From Saccharothrix carnea (GTDB lineage Bacteria; Actinomycetota; Actinomycetes; Mycobacteriales; Pseudonocardiaceae), in the NCBI RefSeq assembly GCF_003014735.1, contig NZ_PYAX01000023.1:1-64000 (forward strand): a stretch of 64,000 nt of DNA, in the 5' to 3' direction. Position 1 is the stretch's first letter; every line of letters starts with the position of its first letter. Under the pieces are notes generated by a model. That model made no database searches. It saw only the letters and a program-made list of their open reading frames with translations, and had not been told where the DNA came from. The position numbers and the translations under genes were made by a program. Below are positions 26,228 through 34,729 of the stretch, piece by piece.

Positions 26228-27249
26228 CACGACCCGAGCTGGTTGCCCCAGAAGGCCTTGTCGTCCACGTTGTCCTTGGTGATCAGCGGCGCGGGCAGCT
26301 GGTCCTCGAGCTGGCCGCCGCCGACGTCGACGATCTCGCTGCCGTGGTCGGTCGGGCCCGGCCGGAACGTCTTGCCCTCGACGGCGGCCTTGGCGTAGTA
26401 CAGCCCCCACTCCGCGTACTGGTCGGCGGGCTGGGACACGGTCGCGTCGATCTCGCCCTTGCGGATGGCCTCCAGCTCCTGCGGGATGCCGTCGTTGGAG
26501 ACGATCACGACGTGGCGCGGGTCGTCCGGCGGCACGAGCATGTTCTTCTGCCGCAACACCTGCAGCGTCGGCGCCAGGAACACGCCACCGGCCTGCATGT
26601 AGATGCCGTCGATGTCCGGGTGCTGCGTGAGCCGGGTCTGCAACGCGGCCGAGGCCTTCGTGCCCTCCCAGTCCGTCGGCTCCTCGAACACCGTGATGCC
26701 CGGGTAGTCCCGCTTCATGCACTCGGCGAACGCCTCGGACCGGTCCCGGCCGTTCACCGACGACAGCGAGCCCTGGAACTCGACCACCTTGCCCGTGCCG
26801 CCGAGCTTCTCGCCGAGGAACTTGCACGCCTTCTCGCCGTACGCCCGGTTGTCCGCGCGCACCACCATGTAGACGCCGCCGCGGTCGGGTCGGGTGTCCA
26901 CCGTGACGACCGGGATCTTCGCCTTGGCCAGCCGGTCCAGAGTGGACGTGACGGCGCCGGTGTCCTGCGGTGCCATCACGATCGCCTTCGCGCCCTGGCT
27001 CTGCAACGACTGGGCGTTGGCGACCAGGTTCTCCACCTTGTTCTGCGAGTTCGTCGGCGCCATCAGGTTAATGCCCAGCGCCTTCGCCTTCTCCGGCGTG
27101 TACTTGATGTAGGAGTTCCAGAAGTCCGAGTCGGCCCGCGGGAAGTCGACGCCGATCGGACCGACCCCGGACGCGCCGGTCGTGCCGGTCGTGCCGCACG
27201 CGGTCAACGCCAGGCACACCGCGACGGTGAGGATGCTGCGAGGCTTCAT
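26227..27249 (-). CDS. Sugar ABC transporter substrate-binding lipoprotein (RbsB-type)
   Basis: A 340-residue periplasmic-binding-protein family 4 lipoprotein with lipobox LALTAC (lipidated C18). The typical first strand IGVDFPRADSDFWNSYIKYTPEKA (in part: GVDFPRADSDFW), AIVMAPQDTGAV, PVVTVDTRPDRGG and the hinge VIVSNDGIPQELEAI are visible. The ligand is not determinable; operon partners suggest L-fucose. It lies 13 bases after the SDR gene end in transcription order and is coupled to the ATPase gene. Confidence 0.92.
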   Translation of the reverse strand: MKPRSILTVAVCLALTACGTTGTTGASGVGPIGVDFPRADSDFWNSYIKYTPEKAKALGINLMAPTNSQNKVENLVANAQSLQSQGAKAIVMAPQDTGAVTSTLDRLAKAKIPVVTVDTRPDRGGVYMVVRADNRAYGEKACKFLGEKLGGTGKVVEFQGSLSSVNGRDRSEAFAECMKRDYPGITVFEEPTDWEGTKASAALQTRLTQHPDIDGIYMQAGGVFLAPTLQVLRQKNMLVPPDDPRHVVIVSNDGIPQELEAIRKGEIDATVSQPADQYAEWGLYYAKAAVEGKTFRPGPTDHGSEIVDVGGGQLEDQLPAPLITKDNVDDKAFWGNQLGS

Positions 27250-27262
27250 GGATACCTCGTTC

Positions 27263-28027
27263 CTAAGGCTGTGCTGGTTTCTCTTGAGGACGCAACCGCA
27301 ACCCGTGCATGCCGCCGTCGACCGCGAGGACGGTGCCGGCGGTGGAACCGGAGAGCGGACCGGCCAGGTAGGCGATGGCGCCCGCGACCTCGTCCGCCGA
27401 GACCAGCCGGCCGTGCGGCTGCCTGGCCTCCAACGCGGCCCGCTCGGCGTCCGGGTCCGGCGCCGAGTCGAGCAGGCGGCCCACCCACGGGGTGTCCGCC
27501 GTACCGGGGGCCACCGCGTTCACGCGGATGCCCTCGCGCACGTAGTCCGCGGCCATGGCCAGCGTCAACGCGTGCACCGCGCCCTTGCTCGCCGAGTACA
27601 GCGCGCGCTGCGGCAGACCGGCCCACGCCGCGATGGAACCGGTGTTCACGATCGCCGCCGCCGGTGACCTGCGCAGGTGCGGCAGCGCGGCGCGGGCGAC
27701 CCGGGCCATGCCGACCACGTTCACGTCCAGCACCCGGTGCCACTCGTCGTCCGGGTTCGCGGTCACGTCGCCCTGCGCGCCGACGCCCGCGTTGTTCACC
27801 ACCACGTCGAGCCGGCCGAACCGCTCGACCACCTCGTCGACCGCCGCGCGCACCGAGGCGTCGTCGGTGACGTCCACCCTGATCCCGTGCAGCGGCGGGT
27901 CCACCTCGGGGTTGAGGTCCAACGCCACCGCGGTCGCGCCCCGTGCCGCCAGCAGCCGCGCGGTCGCCAGGCCGATGCCCGACGCGCCGCCGGTCACCAC
28001 CGCGACCAGGCCCTCGAACTCGCTCAC
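27263..28027 (-). CDS. SDR oxidoreductase, probable 2-keto-3-deoxy-L-fuconate dehydrogenase
   Basis: A 254-residue classical short-chain dehydrogenase. It has the NAD(P) motif TGGASGIG, the NNAG structural motif, and catalytic Ser-Tyr-Lys in GSIAAWAGLPQRALYSASK. In the inferred pathway it oxidises 2-keto-3-deoxy-L-fuconate to the 2,4-diketo acid cleaved by the FAH-family enzyme. The GTG start overlaps the dehydratase stop (GTGA), tying it tightly to fuconate metabolism. SDR specificity cannot be read directly, so the assignment rests on neighbours. Confidence 0.82.
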   Translation of the reverse strand: MSEFEGLVAVVTGGASGIGLATARLLAARGATAVALDLNPEVDPPLHGIRVDVTDDASVRAAVDEVVERFGRLDVVVNNAGVGAQGDVTANPDDEWHRVLDVNVVGMARVARAALPHLRRSPAAAIVNTGSIAAWAGLPQRALYSASKGAVHALTLAMAADYVREGIRVNAVAPGTADTPWVGRLLDSAPDPDAERAALEARQPHGRLVSADEVAGAIAYLAGPLSGSTAGTVLAVDGGMHGLRLRPQEKPAQP

Positions 28028-29385
28028 CGCTCCTCCAACCCGGTCCACACGGGACCGTCCGGGTACCGGTAGTCGGTCAGGGTCTCGTCGCGCAGCCGGG
28101 CCGAGAAACCGGGCTCGGCGGGCGCGACGTACCGGCCGCCGCGCACCACGGCCGGGTCGGTGAAGTGCTCGTGCAGGTGGTCGACCCACTCGATGACGCG
28201 GCCCTCGGTGGTGCCCGAGACGGCCACGAAGTCGACCATCGCCAGGTGCCTGACCAGCTCGCACAGCCCGACACCGCCCGCGTGCGGGCACACCGGCACG
28301 CCGAACTTCGCCGCCAGCAGCAGGATCGCCACGTTCTCGTTCACGCCGCCGACCCGGCACGCGTCCAGCTGCACCACGTCCACCGCACCGGCCTGGAGCA
28401 GCTGCTTGAACACCACCCGGTTCTGCACGTGCTCGCCGGTGGCGACCCTGATCGGGCTCACCGCCCTGGCGATCGCGGCGTGCGCCAGCACGTCGTCCGG
28501 CGACGTGGGCTCCTCGATCCAGTACGGGTCGAACGGCGCCAGCTCCCGCATCCAGGCGATCGCCGTGCCGACGTCCCACCGCTGGTTGGCGTCCACCGCG
28601 ATGCGCACGTCGGGGCCGACGACCTCGCGGGCCAGCCCGAGCCGCCGCACGTCGTCGTCCAGGCTGCCGCCGACCTTCAGCTTGATCATGTCGAAGCCGT
28701 CCGCCAACGCCTGCCGCGCCAGGCCCGCCAGCTTGTCGTCGGTGTAGCCGAGCCAGCCCGGCGACGTCGTGTAGGCCGGGTAGCCGTCCCGGACCAGGGC
28801 CGCCGCCCGTTCGGCACGTCCCGGCTCGGCGCGCCGCAGGATGTCCAGCGCCTCGTCCGGCGTGAGCGCGTCGGACAGGTACCGGAAGTCGACCAGGCCG
28901 ACGATCTCCTCCGGCGTCATGCCGGACAGGAACCGCCACAGCGGCAGGCCCGCGCGCCGTGCCGCCAGGTCCCAGGCGGCGTTGACCACCGCGCCCAGCG
29001 CCATGTGCGCGACGCCCTTCTCCGGGCCGAGCCAGCGCAGCTGCGAGTCGCCGACCAGCTCCGCGGACAGCGCGGCCAGGTCGGCGGCGGTCTCCGGGAC
29101 GGGCCGGCCGACCACGTGGTGCGCGAGCGACCGGATCGCGGCGGCCTGCACGTCGTTGCCGCGGCCGATGGTGAACGCCAGCCCGTAGCCCTCCGGGCCG
29201 TTCGACGTGCGCAGCACGACGTACGCGGCGGAGTAGTCCGGGTCGGGGTTCATCGCGTCCGAGCCGTCCAGCTCGCGCGAGGTCGGGAACCGGATGTCCA
29301 GCACGTCCAGCGCGACGATCCGGTCGCCGTCGCCCGAACCGGTGGTCCCGGCCGGTCCGCCGCGCCCGTCCGTCCCGGCGGTCAT
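28024..29385 (-). CDS. L-fuconate dehydratase (enolase superfamily)
   Basis: Mandelate-racemase-group enzyme of 453 residues that dehydrates L-fuconate to 2-keto-3-deoxy-L-fuconate. The N-terminal block DIRFPTSRELDGSDAMNPDP is highly characteristic of this enzyme. Active-site elements are the catalytic lysine in MIKLKVGG, metal ligands in AVDANQRWD, WIEEPTSPDD and RVATGEHVQN, and CPHAGGVGLCELVRH with the catalytic His. The first 25 residues are Gly/Thr/Asp rich and may be an extension. It overlaps both neighbours by stop-start sharing, so it is mid-operon. Confidence 0.92.
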   Translation of the reverse strand: MTAGTDGRGGPAGTTGSGDGDRIVALDVLDIRFPTSRELDGSDAMNPDPDYSAAYVVLRTSNGPEGYGLAFTIGRGNDVQAAAIRSLAHHVVGRPVPETAADLAALSAELVGDSQLRWLGPEKGVAHMALGAVVNAAWDLAARRAGLPLWRFLSGMTPEEIVGLVDFRYLSDALTPDEALDILRRAEPGRAERAAALVRDGYPAYTTSPGWLGYTDDKLAGLARQALADGFDMIKLKVGGSLDDDVRRLGLAREVVGPDVRIAVDANQRWDVGTAIAWMRELAPFDPYWIEEPTSPDDVLAHAAIARAVSPIRVATGEHVQNRVVFKQLLQAGAVDVVQLDACRVGGVNENVAILLLAAKFGVPVCPHAGGVGLCELVRHLAMVDFVAVSGTTEGRVIEWVDHLHEHFTDPAVVRGGRYVAPAEPGFSARLRDETLTDYRYPDGPVWTGLEER

Positions 29386-30239
29386 CACGCCTGCCCGAGC
29401 GTCTGCCGCTGCCTGCCCAGCCCGTCGATCTCCAGCTCCACCACGTCGCCCGCCCGCAGGTACGGCTTCGGCTCCGGTTGGCCGAGCGCCACGCCGGCCG
29501 GCGTGCCCGTGTTGATCACGTCCCCCGGTCGGAGGACGAGGAACCAGCTCAGGTAGCGGACCAGCTCGGCCACCGGGAAGATCATGTTCTTGGTGGAGGA
29601 GTCCTGCCGCGGCACGCCGTTGACCCACAACCGCAGGCCCAGCGCCTGCGGGTCGCCGACCTCGGCCGCGGGCACGAGGAAGGGGCCGAGCGGGTTGAAC
29701 GTCTCGCAGTTCTTGCCCTTGTCCCACTGCCCGCCGCGTTCGAGCTGGAACTCGCGCTCGCTCACGTCGTGCGACAGCGCGTACCCGGCGACGCAGGCCA
29801 GCGCGTCGTCGGCGGTCTCCAGGTACCGGGCCTCGCGCCCGATCACCACCGCGAGCTCGACCTCCCAGTCCGTCTTGACCGAGCGGCGCGGCACCAGCAC
29901 CTCGTCGTTCGGCCCGACGATCGTGTCGGGCGTCTTGAGGAACACGACCGGCTCGGGCGGGATCGGCAACCCGGTCTCCTCCGCGTGGTCGCGGTAGTTG
30001 AGGCCGATGCAGACCAGCTTCCCCACCCCGGCGACCGGCGGTCCGATCCGCACGCCGTCGTCCACGATCGGGTGGAGTTCGCCGGCGGCGAGGGCGGCGC
30101 GGGTGCGGGCGATGCCGTCAGCGGCGAGGAACGCGCCGGTCACGTCGTCGGTCACCGGGGTCAGGTCGTACGTGACCCCGTCGTCGGCACGGACGGCGGG
30201 GCGTTCCGAGCCCGACGGTCCCAGGCGCAGCAACTGCAC
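29385..30239 (-). CDS. FAH-family hydrolase, probable 2,4-diketo-3-deoxy-L-fuconate hydrolase
   Basis: A 284-residue fumarylacetoacetate hydrolase fold protein. It has KLVCIGLNYRDHAEETG, FLKTPDTIVGPNDEV, the metal-binding DWEVELAVVIGREAR, SHDVSEREFQLERGGQWDKGKNCETFNPLGPF (in part: ERGGQWDKGKNCETF) and INTGTPAGVALG. In the L-fucose pathway this family splits the 2,4-diketo acid into pyruvate and L-lactate. It is the first gene of the minus-strand operon and lies 27 bases from a palindromic operator candidate. Confidence 0.87.
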   Translation of the reverse strand: MQLLRLGPSGSERPAVRADDGVTYDLTPVTDDVTGAFLAADGIARTRAALAAGELHPIVDDGVRIGPPVAGVGKLVCIGLNYRDHAEETGLPIPPEPVVFLKTPDTIVGPNDEVLVPRRSVKTDWEVELAVVIGREARYLETADDALACVAGYALSHDVSEREFQLERGGQWDKGKNCETFNPLGPFLVPAAEVGDPQALGLRLWVNGVPRQDSSTKNMIFPVAELVRYLSWFLVLRPGDVINTGTPAGVALGQPEPKPYLRAGDVVELEIDGLGRQRQTLGQA

Positions 30240-30265
30240 GGCAGGTCCTCCTCCACAACCGGTCG

Positions 30266-30280
30266 ATAGATCGGATGTAT
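30266..30280. promoter_or_regulatory. Candidate FCD-regulator operator at the fucose-type operon promoter
   Basis: ATAGATCGGATGTAT is an imperfect palindrome (ATANATC-N-GATNTAT). On the minus strand it overlaps a TATACAT sequence usable as a -10 box for the operon starting at 30239. GntR/FCD regulators commonly bind such sites. The shared core ACATCCGA recurs at 22091-22098 before the GntR/FCD gene. Confidence 0.55.
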
Positions 30281-30353
30281 AGCGCTCCCGATTACCCCCG
30301 TCTAGGGGTTATCCAGGTATTGATCCGATGAATCCCGGTCACGAAGGGTCGCG

Positions 30354-33300
30354 ATGACATTCCACCGCGCCGTGTGGGCACCCGCCGCCACGGCCGCCGC
30401 CCTGCTCGGCACGCTCCTCGTCGGCACCGCCGCGGGAGCCGACCAGGCCGCCAGACCGCTGCCGCCCCACCGCGCCGACCACACCACCGGCGGCTCGTCC
30501 GGGCAAGCGCTTGCGCGCGCCAAAGGCCCGGTCACGGCGTTCGTCGAGCTGGCCACCACCCCGGCCACGCGGGCGTACGGCGACGAGAAGGCACGCGGCG
30601 GCGACCCGGCGGCAGCCGCACGGGTGGCCCGGCAGCACACCGACGCGCAGGCCGACCGGGTGCTGACGGTGTTGCGCGGCCGGGACGCGAAGACCCGCGA
30701 GGTCGCGAAGACCCGCAACGCCGTGCCCGGCGTGGTCGTCACCGCCGACGCCGCGAGCCTGCGCGACCTGACCGCGTTGCCCGAGGTCGAGTCCGTGCGG
30801 CTGACCGTGCCGAAGTCGGTGCGCAACGCGGGCGCGGTGGAGCTGACCCGGGTCTCACGGGTGTGGCGCGACACCGGGCGGTACGGCGAGGGCCTGCGGA
30901 TCGGCATCGTGGACACCGGCATCGACTACACGCACGCCGACTTCGGCGGGCCCGGCACCGCGGCGGCGTACGAGGCGGTCGACCGCACCGCGCCGTGGAC
31001 GCCCACCGCCAAGGTCGTCGGCGGTCACGACTTCGCGGGCGACGCCTACGACTCGACCAAGCCGGAACTGGCGGTGCCCGCGCCCGACCCGAACCCGCTC
31101 GACTGCCAAGGCCACGGCACGCACGTCGCGGGCACCGCCGCCGGGTACGGCGAGAACGCCGACGGCACCCCGTTCCGCGGCGACTACTCGACGGTGACGC
31201 CGGAGGCCCTGACCGGGATGAAGATCGGCCCCGGCACCGCGCCGAAGGCGTCGCTGTACGCGTTGAAGGTGTTCGGCTGCACCGGGTCCACCGAGCTGGT
31301 CGGGCAGGCGCTGGACTGGTCGCTCGACCCGAACGGCGACGGCGACTTCGCCGACCACCTCGACGTGGTGAACCTGTCGCTGGGCAGCGACTTCGGCGGC
31401 CAGGACGACCCGGACAGCCTGTTCGTGCGCAAGGTCGTGGAGCACGGCGTGGTGGTGGTCGCGTCGGCGGGCAACGGCGGCGACTTCTACGACGTCGGCG
31501 GCTCGCCCGCGAACACGCCCGAGGCGCTGGCGGTGGCCAACACGCGGGACGCGTTCGCGCTGCTCGACGGGGTCGAGGTGGCGGGTGGGCGGCAGTCCGG
31601 GCAGTACGGCAAGAGCTACACCGGGTACGCGGCGCTGGACCTCGCGCTGCCCGTCGTGCCGGTGTCCGACCAGGGGAACCTGGACGGCTGCGCGCCGATC
31701 ACCGAGGACCTGAACGGCCGGTTCGTGTGGCTGGAGTGGGACGAGGACGACGCGACCCGGGAGTGCGGCTCGGCCGCGCGGACCGACCACGCCGAGGCCG
31801 CGGGCGCGGAAGGCGTGCTGCTCACCGCCACCAGCGACGTGTTCAAGGCGGCCATCGCGGGCAACGCGGGCATCCCGGCGTTCCAGTTCACCCGGGCCGC
31901 GACCGAGGCGGTGCGGCCCGCGCTGGTCGACGGCACGCTCCAGGTCCGGATGCTCGGATCGCTGCGCAACGCCGTGCCCACGATGACCCCGACCCTGGCC
32001 GACACGATCACGCCGTCGTCGTCACGGGGATCGCGCGGTGCCGCGGCGGCCAAGCCGGACGTGGCCGCGCCCGGCGACACGATCGTGTCCGCGTCGTCCG
32101 GCACCGGCACCGACGCGGTGAGCATGGGCGGCACCTCCATGGCCGCGCCGCACGTGGCCGGCATCGCCGCGCTGGTGCGCGAGGCACGTCCGGAGTGGAC
32201 GGTCGAGGAGGTCAAGGCGGCGATCATGAACACCGCGTCCGGTGAGGTGACCGACGGCGACGACCGCACCACCGGCACGCCCGAGGCGCCGATGCGGGTC
32301 GGCGCGGGCCGGGTCGACGCGCTGGACGCGGTCGGCGTCGACCTGCTGGCCATGGTCGCCGACGACCCGGGAACGGTGGGCGTGTCGTTCGGCCCGGTCG
32401 AGGCGGCGTCGGAGTCGACGGTCGAGAAGACGGTGGAGGTGGTGAACAAGTCACTGCTGCCGCGCACGGCCCGGCTGACCTACGAGGCGGCGACCACCGT
32501 GCCGGGTGCGGAGGTCGAGGTGTGGCCACCGGTGGTGCTCGTGCCGCCGGGTGGGACGGCGACGGCTTCGGTGACGCTGACCGTGACGCCCGAGGACCTG
32601 CGGAAGGTGGCCGACCCGACGATCGAGAAGCGGCAGGCGGACGTGGCGCGGCAGTTCCTGGCCGAGGTGTCCGGGCGGGTGCTCGTGCGGTCCGGCGACG
32701 TCACGCTCCGGGTGCCGGTGTACGCGGCGCCGGAACCGGTCGCGGACGTGGAGGCGGCCGACGTCGGCGACGGCACGGTGCAGCTGCGCGGGCGTGCGCT
32801 GGACCAGGGCGAGGGCGACGAGGCGTACCGGTCGCTGGTGAGCGTCCTCGCGTTGCACGGCTCCAGCCCGGAGCTGCCCGCGTGCGGGGACGGCGTGCCG
32901 GCGGACTGCGCGGTGAACTCGTCGGCCAAGGGTGGCGACCTGCGGTACGTCGGGGCGGCGGTGGCCGACGGGATGCTCGCGTTCGGGGTGGTGACCTGGC
33001 ACGACTGGGTCACGCTCGGCATCGCGAACAGCCCGGCGGTCCGGCTCGACACCAACGGCGACGGCGCGCACGACTACACCGTGCAGGCCGTGAAGCCGAC
33101 CACGGGCGAGGTGGTGACGGCGGACGTGTGGCTGGCGCGGACCGTGCGCGAGGCGGACGGCGTGGTGGTGGACGAGCAGCCGTTGAACGGCCAGTACGGC
33201 GACGTGGACACCAACGTGATGGACAGCAACGTGGTGGTGCTGCCGGTGACGTTGACCGCGTTGGGGATCGACCCGGCGGCGGCGAGCGCGCCCCTGACCT

Positions 33301-33545
33301 ACACGGTCGCGGTGTCGGGGAACTACCCGGCGCCGGGGAACGCGGACGGGTTCGTGGACCGGATCGACACACCGCTGTCGTTCGACCCGCTGCGGCCGGG
33401 GCTCGCGGTCGAGGGCGGGGTGTCGTTCGTCGCGGAGGTCGGTGCGGTGCTGCGGGTGCGGCGGGACCCGGTGGGCGGCAGCCTGCTGTTCCTGCACCAC
33501 CACAACGCGTCCGGTGACCGTGCGCAGGTGCTGGCGGTGGGGTGA
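30354..33545 (+). CDS. Large secreted subtilisin-like serine protease (S8)
   Basis: A 1063-residue extracellular protease. A signal peptide (about 1-29) is followed by an I9-type propeptide and the S8 domain. The catalytic triad is D187 (VDTGIDYTH), H254 (GHGTHVAG) and S595 (GGTSMAAPHVAG). The long gap between His and Ser contains a PA-like insert (about 400-530), as in large actinobacterial subtilases. About 400 further residues after the catalytic domain form beta-rich domains with no membrane anchor. A strong terminator hairpin follows. It is not obviously linked to the sugar operons on either side. Confidence 0.93.
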   Translation: MTFHRAVWAPAATAAALLGTLLVGTAAGADQAARPLPPHRADHTTGGSSGQALARAKGPVTAFVELATTPATRAYGDEKARGGDPAAAARVARQHTDAQADRVLTVLRGRDAKTREVAKTRNAVPGVVVTADAASLRDLTALPEVESVRLTVPKSVRNAGAVELTRVSRVWRDTGRYGEGLRIGIVDTGIDYTHADFGGPGTAAAYEAVDRTAPWTPTAKVVGGHDFAGDAYDSTKPELAVPAPDPNPLDCQGHGTHVAGTAAGYGENADGTPFRGDYSTVTPEALTGMKIGPGTAPKASLYALKVFGCTGSTELVGQALDWSLDPNGDGDFADHLDVVNLSLGSDFGGQDDPDSLFVRKVVEHGVVVVASAGNGGDFYDVGGSPANTPEALAVANTRDAFALLDGVEVAGGRQSGQYGKSYTGYAALDLALPVVPVSDQGNLDGCAPITEDLNGRFVWLEWDEDDATRECGSAARTDHAEAAGAEGVLLTATSDVFKAAIAGNAGIPAFQFTRAATEAVRPALVDGTLQVRMLGSLRNAVPTMTPTLADTITPSSSRGSRGAAAAKPDVAAPGDTIVSASSGTGTDAVSMGGTSMAAPHVAGIAALVREARPEWTVEEVKAAIMNTASGEVTDGDDRTTGTPEAPMRVGAGRVDALDAVGVDLLAMVADDPGTVGVSFGPVEAASESTVEKTVEVVNKSLLPRTARLTYEAATTVPGAEVEVWPPVVLVPPGGTATASVTLTVTPEDLRKVADPTIEKRQADVARQFLAEVSGRVLVRSGDVTLRVPVYAAPEPVADVEAADVGDGTVQLRGRALDQGEGDEAYRSLVSVLALHGSSPELPACGDGVPADCAVNSSAKGGDLRYVGAAVADGMLAFGVVTWHDWVTLGIANSPAVRLDTNGDGAHDYTVQAVKPTTGEVVTADVWLARTVREADGVVVDEQPLNGQYGDVDTNVMDSNVVVLPVTLTALGIDPAAASAPLTYTVAVSGNYPAPGNADGFVDRIDTPLSFDPLRPGLAVEGGVSFVAEVGAVLRVRRDPVGGSLLFLHHHNASGDRAQVLAVG

Positions 33546-33574
33546 CGTCACCGTTCCGGTCGTCACGCAGAGCC

Positions 33575-33608
33575 AGGTCCGGCACAACCCGGTTGGGTGT
33601 GCCGGACC
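33575..33608 (+). terminator. Terminator after the subtilase gene
   Basis: AGGTCCGGCACA pairs perfectly with TGTGCCGGACCT around an 11-base loop, 30 bases after the stop. There is no U-tract, as is common in actinobacteria. Confidence 0.85.
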
Positions 33609-33635
33609 TCGTTCGTGCTGGGCATACTCGGGCGA

Positions 33636-34568
33636 ATGGGTTTCGTGGTGGGTCTGGACGCGGGCGGCACGAGCACCCGGGCGTTGGTGCTCGACCTGGA
33701 CGGCGCCCGCCTGGGTGCCGGGGTGGCCGGTGGCGCGAACCCCAACTCGCACCCTCCCGAGCTGGCCGCCGCGCACGTGCGGCAGGCGTTGACGGCGGCG
33801 TTGGACGGGTTGGACCCGGCGAAGGTCGAGTCGGGCGTGCTCGGCATGGCCGGGTCGAGCAAGCTGCTCAGCGATCCGGCGGTGGCGGCGTTGTTCGAGG
33901 CGGCGTGGGCGGGCGCCGGGCTGCGCTGCCCGCTGCGGGTGATCACCGACTGCGAGGCGGCGTTCGCGACCGGCACGGCGTCGCCGGACGGGACCGTGCT
34001 GGTGGCGGGGACGGGGTCGATCGCGGCCCGGATCGAGCACCACGAGCTGGTGTCGACGGCGGGCGGGTACGGGTGGCTGCTGGGCGACGAGGGTTCGGCG
34101 TTCTGGCTGGGCCGCGAGGCCGTGCGCGCCACCCTCGGCGCGTTGGAACAGGACGATCAGGACGCCCTGACGACCGCCGTCCTGGCCCGTGCCGGCATCC
34201 CCGACCTGCCCCGGCGTGAGCAGTGGCGTCGGCTGATCACCGTGACCAACGTCGCCCGCCCGATCGCGTTGGCCACCTACGCGCCCCTCGTGACGGCGCA
34301 CGCCACCGCACCGTCAGCGGACCGCATCGTCACCGCCGCCGTGCGCGCTCTGGCCGACCTCGCCGAAGCCGCCCGTCCCGCCGACGCCCGCACCCCGATC
34401 GTCCTCATGGGCGGCCTGATCCACACCCACCCCCTGGGCACGCGCCTGAAGCTCGAACTGGCCACCCGCACCTCGGCCCCGATCACCGTCGCCACCGAGG
34501 GCGCCGCCGGCGCCGCCTGGCTGGCCGCCGTGAAAGTCCTGGGCGACTCCGCCCCCCGCCCCACCTAA
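33636..34568 (+). CDS. BadF/BadG-type sugar kinase, probable N-acetylglucosamine kinase
   Basis: A 310-residue ASKHA-fold kinase. Phosphate-1 motif is GLDAGGTSTRALVLDLDG and phosphate-2 is VAGTGSIAARI; GGYGWLLGDEGSAFWLGREAV is the substrate/adenosine region typical of GlcNAc kinases of this family. It would produce GlcNAc-6-P, the substrate of the NagA enzyme encoded 12 kb away. The ATG lies only 28 bases after the subtilase terminator with a poor Shine-Dalgarno sequence and a CATACT just upstream, so it may be nearly leaderless. The kinase substrate is inferred from family similarity. Confidence 0.82.
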   Translation: MGFVVGLDAGGTSTRALVLDLDGARLGAGVAGGANPNSHPPELAAAHVRQALTAALDGLDPAKVESGVLGMAGSSKLLSDPAVAALFEAAWAGAGLRCPLRVITDCEAAFATGTASPDGTVLVAGTGSIAARIEHHELVSTAGGYGWLLGDEGSAFWLGREAVRATLGALEQDDQDALTTAVLARAGIPDLPRREQWRRLITVTNVARPIALATYAPLVTAHATAPSADRIVTAAVRALADLAEAARPADARTPIVLMGGLIHTHPLGTRLKLELATRTSAPITVATEGAAGAAWLAAVKVLGDSAPRPT

Positions 34569-34729
34569 CCGCGAGAGTCCAACGCTCACGCCGCGAGAGT
34601 CCAACGCTCAGGACACCTGAATTCAACACTCAGACACGACGAACCCGGGTACCGCTCGTCGTGAGCGTTGAATTCAGGTGCTCTGAACGTACGACTCTCG
34701 CGCGCTGAACGTTGGACTCGCGCGGGTCA
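34566..34729. repeat. Modular 3'-end repeat, copy 3 (self-complementary pair)
   Basis: Two head-to-head halves of about 76 bases. Each half has two GAGTCC(A)ACG(T/C)TCA-type units and one ACCTGAATTCAAC unit; the latter form a perfect inverted repeat (CACCTGAATTCAAC at 34614-34627 and GTTGAATTCAGGTG at 34667-34680). It fills the gap between convergent genes and begins at both stop codons. Confidence 0.85.
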
